A stretch of DNA of 64,000 bases from Heterobilharzia americana (Eukaryota; Platyhelminthes; Trematoda; Strigeidida; Schistosomatidae), in assembly GCA_944470555.2 (NCBI GenBank), contig OX104129.1, positions 49,695,998 to 49,759,997 of the forward strand, written 5' to 3'. The notes under the pieces are model-generated. The model had not been told where the DNA came from and did no database searches. It worked only from the letters and a program-made list of their open reading frames with translations. A program made the translations under genes and the position numbers. Shown here in pieces: positions 49,101 to 61,100 of this stretch; positions within the stretch are counted from its first letter, which is position 1, and the number at the start of each line of letters is the position of its first letter.

Positions 49101-52100
49101 TGATATGCTTACTCCCTCTGGAGGCGCTTAGACAGTACAGATCGGAGTGGAGTGTTGGTAGTATTTTCAGTATTTGTTTTGGAGTGTATTGACTTAATGT
49201 AGTCTGTGCTCTATCGCATTCCATTACGTAGCTTGCCTTTCTTAAGAGTTTTAATCTCTAGATCTTTATTTCCAAAGTTATCCTTCTGCATAAGAGCTGA
49301 TCTGACTTTTCGACTCAATAACGCCCAAAGTTCGAATGTAATAAAAGTTGGGGTTAACTTGGATATTAAGACGCTTAGTTATTGTTGTGTATTGTGTGTC
49401 GGGGACTTACCTCCAAGATTTCAATCAGTGTTACAGTTAACCCGCCCTTTTTTCAATACAGAAGTTACGTTTCGTAAGCACTTTTCTGACCTTTCTGTGA
49501 TTCACAAAATCTTTGTACTCAGTGATTGAAGGCTTTATGGTTGTAGGTCGGTCGTACAAAAGTAGTTACTCTTCTTCCAGCCTGAAAATCCCTCTTGTCC
49601 CATTATTCTTCGTTTATTTGTCTGATTTACATATTTGCTTTTTTAAAAAGATTCCTGTTGTTAAGTGGGGTAACTTGAGTATATACATTTCTGTGTAAGG
49701 TCCTGTCTTTGTGTCCAAAGCGTGTGGTAACATCTTTTGGTGCTATTGTTGTTATCGTTGGCATAAACAGCATATCTAAGGCTGTGATACTGGACTATTC
49801 ATTTGAGACTATTTATGGCAGCTTTTAGTAATGCTTTGTTTCCACTTGCTCTACATTAGCTTAATCATCGTTTATTTGATCAAAAATGGTAATAAAACAA
49901 ACTCGTATAAAACACCATTGAAAAACACAAAAGCTCTACATTTCTGGTGTGCACGCAAATTTTATTTGACCATAAAATGTAAGAAATTAATTAAACCTTG
50001 GTTGTATTGTGTTCTCTGAACTGAGTGGTTTAATCGTGGAGCTTTCATTGTCTTTCTAGACGACATCATCAGCACTAACTTCAGTATGAAGTACGATGAA
50101 AGCTCCACGATTGAACAACTCAGTTCAGAGAACACAATACAACCAGGACCGTTCACCTGAGCTACAAATATTCTTCATTTCAAAATTAATTGAACCTATC
50201 AGTAGCTTTACGTAGCGTTGAATACACAGCAGAATATTACTGTCTGATTATTGGTGTATTGAACTTGTAGTAAATCGGTTGCAAAATCTTGGATATTGGT
50301 AGCCTTCTGGTACATTTCGTTCTCAATTTTAGTGATTTTTGTGAAGTAAATTTACCGTCATCGATTTGCAGTCTGGTATTGTAAATAAACCTTTGTTTTT
50401 ATTGTGCATCTTTCTTTAGGATAGGCATAATTTAGAACAGATGATGTTAGAGGATGAAGATGATTGGAAGGCATTTATAAACTGTAAGTTGTTCGTAATT
50501 TGCGATTTGACAAGTTTAGGCTTTATTGTAAAGGGATTGCTTATATGACTTTTAGACAGCAACTTTTTATGATACTTTTCCGTGGTATTATATGTGATTA
50601 GAATATAGTCCTTTTGTTGTGAAATGTTTTTGAGTTGTATTATTCTTGTCTAAATGTGTTGAACATACTGATTCATTGAATATACCATTCTGATGGACTA
50701 TAGTCGACTAAAGTCGATTGTTATTGGTTTCATCAAAGTATATTGTAATTCTTTCTGATGACCAGTTTTATTGAATTCCTGAGCAGGGCTCCCGAGTCGT
50801 GGTTCAGTATTCTAAGCATTAAAATACCAATTTGAGCTTTATAGCTTGTGATACACTCCATGAACTTTGACCTGAACACTTGTGCACTATTTTGAAGCAG
50901 TAAAAATAGTATTTTCCACTGGTTAGTACATAAAACTATATAAAGCTACTGGCTTTCTGGTTAATTAAGGATTATTTTGCCTAAATATTTTACATTTTTG
51001 GTGAACTATGACGAAGTTGTTTCTTAAGATTCAATTTATAATTTCTAATCGACAGTGTACCGCTTCTTTTACTTTATTGTCTCTTCAAGTGGTCAAGCAT
51101 CCGTTGACGATTTATCTATTCTTCTTTAATGTTATTCAATTTGCTGGTTATCTTTATGTTTGTGGGGCTTTGATCTATGGATTGTTGCAATATAAAAGTG
51201 TGGACAAAATACCATTTTATGAATGGGTGATTGATCGATTAATTTTCGTACAAATCTTAGCTATATTGGAACCTTTACATGCTGTGTTGGGTTGGGTCCG
51301 AAGTGGAAGTGTCTTACCTTCATTTCTTCAAGTGAGTTTGTTAGATTTCAGCTTACCTTATTTTTCGTAGTTTATTATCCATTCCTCATATTTACATTAA
51401 AACATGACAGTGATGGATGAAGTCGCTAATCAGTTTTCTGAATGATGCAGGAATGTGTTTCTTTTTACTGTCATTCTATTACTGTTAGGAATTCCTAGTG
51501 GTTTTGCTTTAAGTTGAAAACGATAGCGTACTTGTGATCACTCTTCATCTTCCTTTAAATCTCAGATGTTTTGTTGCTATATGTTGATTGTTTGAGTGCT
51601 CACTAACGTCTTTCTTATTCAGTTTTATATCTTTATACTTTAATTTTTTGTGTATTGCTTAAGTGCCACTTAAACTGTCTTGATACTACTGTTTTTTATG
51701 TTTACAAAAGACTCACGATGACCAGATTGAAATGTGATACCAGTCGTTGAAGTCTGTGACTGTTGGTCTGAGCTGTGTAGGGTGGTGTACACTACCTGGT
51801 TAGGGTCCTCGAGACGATAGGGATCAATGGTTAAGCGACTGCTGTTGACATGGCTGAAAATTGGTTACAGTGATGCAGATGTATCCACTCTCTGATGTCT
51901 TCTAACGTTTGAATATTTTCACTAACCTTTGAATTCTTTCTACTGCTATGCACTTTTGTCTACTTTGATATCACTCCTTTTCTGCACTTGTTCTTTACAT
52001 GTTACTATGAGGTTAGGTAACTTAAACTGATACACTTCTCCACGAAGTTCTATGTTGATTTTGTCTGTTTTCCTCAATCACCTGTTAAAGTTAGTCGTAG

Positions 52101-55100
52101 AGTCTCAGGCATAAAGAGTTAGTCAATGAGTCTTGCATTGTGTAGTTAGTGCTTCTAGTGGATGTATATCGAATTGGATAATATGAGATAATTTGAAAAG
52201 CTTAGTAAGGTTACCGACCTTCACGGATGCAAATTCGATACAGATTTGAATCTTTGACTTCGAACGACTTTCCTTAACGTTACAAATCTATTTGGGTATT
52301 AAATGCTAATAAGCATTAAACGTGAGTTCAATGTTTTCTGTCTGTCCTGACATGGAGTATTTATGTATAGTGTAGTTTAGTGTAACGTAAAAGGTTTAGT
52401 AGTAGAAGAACGAGTAGGAACATTGCAATATATGGTTCGGTACTAGACGACAGTATGTATGTCTGTGATGCATTGCATCGACTAATGTTAGTTTTCCAAA
52501 TAAAGTCATTAGGTCGTCTATCAGTAAGGTAGTAGTCAGTTTAAATTGCAGTTGTTCTTTGTAATAGCCTAGTCCTAACACATATATTTTATCATTTAAT
52601 ATATTTCAGTTGTTTTCCATAAAGATTATCACCTTCCACAGTTGTGAAATAGATAGGCTAGTTCTGCTACATCTCGGTTGTATTGTGTTCTCTGAGCTGG
52701 GTGGTTTAATCGTGAAGCTTTCATCGTCCTTCTAGACGACATCATCAGCACTAACTTCATACAACCAAGACCATCCACCTGAGCTACAAATATTCTCCAC
52801 TAGTTCTGTTGCATATTTCATTTGTGTTTATCCATCTCACTAAAATCAACCGCCGAATTCCGATCCTATTTCACAGTCTTGGGAATCTAAATGTGGTTAA
52901 CAATGTTGTCTATACTGTTGTTATATTACTTTTCGGTCGAACCTACAGTCCAATCCAAAGCGTAAACGTTTTTAAGGATAGTTTAAAAAAAGATAAATAT
53001 TGTTCATTGACTAGGATTTATTGATTGGGGTTTGATTTATTGATTGTACAGAAGGTGATTTTTATCATCAATCTTGATTACTTTACAGATAATAATAATG
53101 ACAATAATAGTAATATTGTAATTTGCTTGGTGATGGCTGGCAGTTGAATCCGGGACGCTCATTCCGTCCTATTACGGACTCGTCAACCGGATGTATCTGC
53201 ATCCCAGTAAGTGAAGATGTTCCCACTGAGACTTGAACCCATCACTTCAAAGGCCAAGGGGTTACCCACTAGGCTACTGGGCATGTCCTGGATATCACTG
53301 CTAGCCACCACCAAGCAACTTACAACGTAATTAATAATCAGATAGTACTGAGGCATCCGGGTAGGAACCCACATACCAACAGAGGTTGTTCAGTTCGATT
53401 CAGAATAACAACGGAAATCAGAAGCATCAACAAATAATAATAATAACAGTAGAAAATATGGATTTCACATCTTTTTGTAAATGTCTTTAATCGCATTTAT
53501 AGGCGTTTGGTCGTTCTCTGGCCTTGTTTTTGATTGTTCTACCACATCCTCAATTTCATTCGGAATCTACAACCTACTGGTTATTTTTAGCCTGGAGTCT
53601 TATTGAAACTGTTAGGTAGGTGATATTGACTAAATTAGATTTACCATAATATTGCATCAGTAAACAAAATATTTACTAAATTTTTCTTAAAACGTCTGTT
53701 TATTTTCCTCTTACATCTTAAGTTAACCTGATTGCTTACTGTTGTTATTTTCGACGAAAATCAGACAACTCTCGCTCATTGCTTAGCTTTAAACAGCATA
53801 AGATACCCATTAAGTCATAGGGAGAAGAAAAGGCAGCGAATTCACTTACTAAAATCGTACACTAGTCGAATTTTAACTGTTTTCAAATGCCATTGCACAC
53901 CTTTAGCAAATGAGTTCGTCGAAGAGAGAATTTGCTTCTCTTTCCGGTTTACTGGTTTAAATTCTCTATTTTCACCAAGTGAATCACGAATTCGAACCTG
54001 ATTTTGTCCACTGAGAATCGCTCAACCAGGTAGTATGACTAGTCTCCAAACAGAAGAGGGTAGCTTACTACTTAGTTCACGAATTCATACATAGCCATTG
54101 TGTTCAGTGTATACATACACTGTTGATCCACTTAACATATGTTTTGCAAATGTTTTGCTCCGCATTTTCGAGAGAATGCTCTTGATCGTCTGTGTAGAGA
54201 TCAGTTTAGTTGAAGGGATAAAATCAGTAAAGAATGTCCTCCTAGAAGGGTATGTTCATAATCAAGGTTACTGTAACCGGAGTATCTTTGTAGATAATTA
54301 ACCTTGCAATACTCCTCTTGTATTTTCGTGTTTTCTAATATGAAGGAGTCGAGAAACCATCACGGGTGAAATTCGGAGGTTATTATTAAAGCATGCACCA
54401 CGACGTAACGTTATATCAGTTTCTTTAATTACTTATTTACAATTTCGCTTCATTTTGGAAGCCAGCTGATGTTATCAACCCAATAAATAGTTGTTATAAA
54501 CATTCATGTGCAAAACAATACGATTAGGCTACCCAAGACTATGAGTTGAGTTTATGAATCTGCAGTTATTTAGGAAGTTACCTAAGTCACTGGGTAAGTT
54601 GAGCTCTCTTGTTGGAGTATAAATCAGAACACGCACATAGTCTTTAAACTGATATCTAACCTTACCCAGTAGAAGATCAGTTTTAAATCATCCCAGATGC
54701 AACTGTTTTCTTGACTCCAGTTACTCTTCCGTCAATAATCTGTACTCAAATAGGAAAAAATATTTCTCCATTATCGTATTAAGAGCTATCGCTTTCGTGA
54801 ATATTACACATTTTTTAGGTTGATCATGCTATCAACCTACAAGTAAACTAAAAGTGTACCCAAACTAATCAACCACCGGTCTTTCTTGACTTCAGTCTTT
54901 GTAGCTCAAGAGTAGAATGATTCAAGTTCAGTAAATAGATGTCCCACCACCACCTACCTGACAGTGCTGTTGTGCAAATGTATTTCCAATGTCTTTTGGG
55001 AACCTAGAAAAGCAGGTGGTTTTTTAAAGTTGTCGAATTGTCAAAACAGAATAGTCAGCATAAAAAAGGTTTGATATAGTGCGAAAAGAAAAACGATTCA

Positions 55101-58100
55101 AAGTTTTGTAGAGTAAACCACCTTAGAGCAGTGGCTAATCATTATTTCTGGGGAAGTGACATATCTAGGAGTTTTATATGTTGAAGCGTACACATTCATC
55201 ATACTGATTTCTCATTGTTTTTGTCACTTATTTCAGCCTCTTAATGCTTTACATAGCTTTATGACCATTTAAAAAGTTACTTGTGAAATTGTTGGATTAA
55301 TTGTCGTCAACTTGCACCAACTGTGATGCTAGTGAGATATTTGAACGTCTTCTGCGGATAGTATTTACTGCGGAAGTAACTAGTAGAGTACAGGGGGGAC
55401 GATGTAGGCTAGTTGACAGTGAGGACCGCCGATGACTAAGGTTTTCGAACACGCGCCTAACTACTTACAACAAGGGGAAGGTGGAGAAGACGTAATGTTG
55501 GCTAGACCGAAGCATGATACTAATCTATAAGACCTCTGACTATGGATCTGTATCGTATAGTGAGGTTTGGTCTTTTTTTGACGGTTCACAAGATAGCTGA
55601 AGCCATCTGTTGATGATACGTCTTAGACTTGATTGCAGTGGTTTATATTCACCTAAACGTTTTCCTTGTCTAAATCTTTAAACAGTTTCTCTATATTTTA
55701 CTTGTCCTTTTTTTCTTACCGATTGCCTCCAACCAACTAACATCCATTAAAGCATACCGCGATGGTGAGCCTCCTCCAAATTCCAGAATGACCGATAGAA
55801 TTCGGTCAGCACTAAAGACTAGGAAACATGAGATTGGTTATTCCACAGTGATCACTTAATGGATTTGGCTTTATCCGCCAATCAGCATCAACGTGAGACC
55901 TAACATTACAGCGTAACAGTCCAAGTTGCACACCTAATATCAGCACATCAAGGTAGTCGGCATAAAGATGAAAGGTGAAAAAAGCAAAACAGAAAGTAGT
56001 TAACAATAACAAGTAGGACCTTCGGCTATGTGCGACTAGTGATATCATTTTTCACATTTCTTCGTCCCTCTTTTCGATTTCCCCTTGATAGTTTAGTGTA
56101 AAGTATGACAAACGAAGGTGATATGAAGCAATTATACCAGATTATTTGCCCTTTAGATCCGTTTTTATCGATTTACTTCCTTCAGTATCAACAACAGATG
56201 AATTTTTCCTCATTTAGGAATAGACATCTTGATTTGTTTTACTCTGTGTCTTGTTACTCTTTTTAAATCGTATCCGAAAACCTTTATCTAAATTATGGTA
56301 TATTGTATCATTGACTTGCTTCTTTTCTTCCAGGTATCCGTATTATATACTATCGTTATTAAGTTTCCAAAATGGATTTATCACGTATTTACGTCATACA
56401 TTATGGATATTTTTGTATCCCGTTGGATTTATATGTGAAGGTGAGTGTTGAGTAACTCGGATAAATTGGGTGATATTTTTTATTCACTAGTATATTAGCC
56501 TAAATTTAGTTATTTTTCGAGTTGCATAATTAGTGCGTAGTTACAAGTAGAGCGATTAGGTACACCAGGTAGTTGTTTTATCCAAATAGTCATATCAAAT
56601 CTAGGAAGTTAGTGATCGAATAAAGAAGTATACTCACGGATATCTGAGTGTTTATGTTTTATCACGTCCAGTACTGCGCTGGTGAGTCATTTGTGCTCAT
56701 CGTGAAAGTAAAACACAGTAGCAAGTTTCATACTTGTTGTTTTCATGAAGGCATTATCGATACTTGGTGAATCTATTAAGTCGCCACAATTTTATGGAAC
56801 TGTGGCTCATAGGTTTAGGCAGTTGATTTCTGACTATTGAGTCACGAGTTCGAACCCAGCCCCACCTTCGGAAATTTAGGGAGCCAGTTAGTGTCATTAG
56901 CCTTCACACAATGTCCACTGTACGAACATGCACGTAGTTGCTAAATGCATTTTGACTTTTATTGCAGTTTGGGTTATGTCTACAATATTTTCTTAATGAG
57001 GTAATCTCTTGTAATCTCTCACTAAGTAATATTATTGTTCTACAATCTTTTATAGCCCCTTTTTCTAGTTTTAATTCACTTTTTCTATAATTTTTACTGC
57101 TTTTTGCGTTATTGTTTCTATTCTGCTTGTTTTCTTATTCTTCGTCTTATGTCATTCAAGTTGAAAACAAGAAAAAAATACACGTTCTATCCAGTTTCCC
57201 TTTTCATATGCAGCATATAATCACCTCGAAACCTGACTTAATTCAGGAAAAAAATTGGCTATGGATTTCTTATTACTCTAAGCGAAAGTAATTAAGAAAT
57301 TTCCATTAACAATTTTTTTATTGTCTTTCAACAATTCATTTTTCTTAATCAGTTAATAGTAGAGTTTTAGGCAAAAGATATACCTCAGTCAGTTTGTTTG
57401 TAAATCACCGACTCAGATTGCTGGGACATGCATACGCCATACCCAGTCACTGTCACGGAATGTTAGCTGAAGCGGGTTCAGGCTGGATACAGTTAAAGAC
57501 TAAAATGTGGCGTCAGTTTATGAAATTTCTAGCCACTGATCTGACCCGCATAGAAAAATGCATGCATATGGGTTGGGATGCACATAGCAACCGAAGTCGG
57601 TGCTTAGAGACTCTAGGTGACACAGCTCGAAATCGATCTCATTGATGCAAAGGCATCCACATATTATCTGTATCCTAGTTGTCATATCGCATTTCGTTGA
57701 TGTTTTATCCCGTATTTCTTTCTTATCGATGACTGTCTACGACTTCTGATTACTTTTTCTTCTCTTTTTCTCCCTCCCTTTAATCCAACTGCCTTGTATC
57801 TTAATGTGTCGATACGACATGTGGAAATCTGGACTGTTGATAATGGCTAACTTCCTGAGCTGCTTGTGTACGCTTTATCATCTCAGTGGTGAAGAATCAG
57901 GTGTTTGTTCACCGCCTTCTCGTGTATTGCTTTTCTCACTTTAATACCTTTCTTATTGTTTTAACTTACTCTTTTTGTGCTGTTGCGAATGATAAAGCAG
58001 CTTGAGATTATCCGATCAGTTTCACGTTGTTCGAATTTATTTCATCTGTTATTTCAAGGTATTAGAAAATCAATTATTTTATTTTATTTCTCAGGAAAAT

Positions 58101-61100
58101 TGATAGTTCGTTCAATTCCCTTGTTAATAGAATCTGGAAAATTCTCTTTGTCATTGCCTAATACTGCGAATATCAGTTTTGATTTCCCAATATTTTTACA
58201 AGTCTACTTATTAGCTATGTCATTCGGTGAGTGAATTTTGAACTGGTTAGTATTGCTATCCTATTTGATTAAACTGTTTCAATTGTTGAAAGACAGAAGG
58301 AATAAAACTGTATAATGTGTTTTAGAATTTTATTTGTTTCCTGTAGTTATAATGACACCCTATGATTTCCTATGAGCATTGAAATTTAGGGTGTAAAGAA
58401 TTTCATCAAACGTTCAATTATCGACGTTATTTGTGTACAAGAATGGTAAGACAGAGATTTCAGTTGTATGCTTAAAAACCTGGTCAATTTTGCGTATTTT
58501 ATTTGTCTGATGATTGAAGTTGTTCGATTAATTAACTGGCAGTTGTACCAACTTTTTCTGTAGACATTTACCGTTTGTTATGGTAGGACCTGTTGTGTGT
58601 ACAAAATTAATTCTCTGTTGATGAGGTAAATTGAAGAAGGAGAATATTAGATCTTTGATTCCAACACACCACAAAAGAATATAGATCCAACGTCATAGAA
58701 ACAGAGATCCAAGAACTATTAAAATAAACACGGAAAGAAATGGATGAGAAAGGCAAACAAGGGTAATATTTTTTTTCCAGATTTTGCCGAAAATACAACA
58801 GTAACACAATATCATTATGGTGAACAATTTCAAACCTTCTTAGATGTTCCTATCACATAAGTTCTGTTCTTATCACAGTGTTGTCAAGAGCTATAGTGAC
58901 TGGAAAGATTGTTTCTTGAGCTCCAACCATACCGGAAAGGTCTTTCAGATAGTGCAAATGGTTTCAGCTATGGTGGACTTCCGAAAGCAAAGTTGTACTA
59001 CTGGCTAGGTGAGGTGTAATAGCAGTAAGCTGTTTCTCATGTATGACTAGTAGTCCATACTGTTGCTTCCTTCCTAGTCAGAAGGCAGAAAGGTTACAAA
59101 AGGTCCGCCGTTATAAATGACGCGCTCCTCGCCGTACAGTTTGCCAGCGCCGGTTGTATGAGTTTTTTCTTTTCCGACGGCAGAACAATCAAATATCAAT
59201 ACAAAACTTAAAAATTGCTTGTGTGACGGACCTCAAGCAAATATCCTTAGGAATCTGCGGTCACGAACCACTATCGCTGATCCATTTTGTCGTCTAGGTA
59301 CCGTCCAGAAACAATATTCACAGGGTAGGCAACCCGAAAGTACCAACTTCCCATACGCTTCGAGAAGTATACATAACTCGTCTGACCATTACCTATTTAC
59401 GTTACCTCTATCTCCTCCTTCACCTTCACTTCTTGATACCAAAAATTAACCGATTACGGCCCCCTCAATTTCTCATCCTGTGACCATTGCTTACCATCCA
59501 TCTCTGTAAACAACGCCGCTAGTTTCACATTGGAGCTCTTAACATTCGAACCCTATGCTAGATCAAACAACTGATGTCTGTTGTCAAGACTCTGGAATCT
59601 AGAGCCATGGATGTTAAGCATACAGAACCCCAGTGTGGTCACTCACTTGACCCCACCTAGTCAGTATAGCAAATCTGTAAAATTCACTTTATGAGTGTCC
59701 GGCGACTCAATGGCTAGCTCCCGTAGACTCGCTAATGTGGGTATGGTGTTAAGTTGCAGAACGGAAACAAACAGAAAAAATCAACCTAGAACCTTGCACC
59801 CACGCAAATGCAAATTGTTGCTCCAGGATTGGTCTACAACGGTGCCACGGCTAATGATAGAGTGTAGTGATTGAGTGTGTCGACTACTTCACTTACCTGG
59901 GAAATAGGATCAGCCCTGGTCGCTCAGTGGCCGGTGAAATCTTTGCACGGATAAAAAAGGTTCGATTGGCTCTTGCCAATTTACACCACCTATGGCACCG
60001 CCGTGATATGCGTTTGTCTGTTGAGGGTCACGTGTACTGCACCTCCACAGCAGTCCGGTCTGTTCTACTATATGGCTGTGAAACATGGCCATTGAAGGTG
60101 GAAGACATGAGAAGGCTTCAGGTGTTTGACCGCCATTGCCTTCGTGTTATGGACCGTATTCCATGGTGTCACTGCGTGAGTAATGCAAACGAATAGAGGT
60201 AAATCCGTTGACGAGGTTATGAACCATCATCGACTGAGATGGTTGGGATACGTGTTACGTATGCCTGGTCGCCGATTGCCTCGTCACACAATGTTGGCCG
60301 AAGTAGGTCCAGGCTGGAAAAAGGCCCGAAATGGCCAGACTAAAACACGGCATCAATGTATGAAATCTTTGACTGTGGGTTTGAGCGATGTGGAGCGATG
60401 CAGACTAGGTAGTTGGGGTCGTCTGGACAAGAGGAACCAGTGGTTGGAGACTGTAGGTGATATGGCTCAGAACCGATGTCAGTGGCGCAGATGTATACAT
60501 ACATTATCCTCATCTTAACAACGCTATACCGAATCTCACCATTTTCTCATTCTTCCTTTCTCTCCTTTAGTACTTTATATTTCTTTTGACTGGATTTTCT
60601 TATCTTCATCTTGCGCCTCACTGCCTTTTTATTGGATGTGGTGATAAAAGCTGTGGCAACTCAGACCGTTACTCAGTAATGCCTGGTCCTATGTTAATAT
60701 TGATGATGATGATGATGAGAACCTCGCGTTGGTTCATGCTGCCACACTTCATAGCAGCATGCAAAGAGCAAGTGTGTAGAAAAAGACTAATATAAAAATG
60801 TACAAAAGTATCTGGGAGGCTAAAGAATTTGAAGAAGCTTAGTGGAACTGTCCAAAGTTTTGAATGCATTTGCGTCACTTTACTCAACTGTCAATCTTAT
60901 CACCAAGATTCTGTAACCATCGATTCTCGAGGACCCTAGGCAGGTAGTTTATGTCTTTCTACACACCTCAGACTTTATGCACTGATGCCACATCCTGAGC
61001 TGGTCGTCTTGAGTCTAATTCTTATTCGGCTAACATTGCACATCGAAATAGAGGGTACCTCAGCATGCGCACGAGGGATGCATTAAGGAACTGGTCTACA

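Noticed and set aside
53150..53290. A genuine tRNA gene
   Set aside because: A- and B-box-like sequences are present, but no consistent acceptor stem or cloverleaf could be drawn. A tRNA-derived SINE explains it better.
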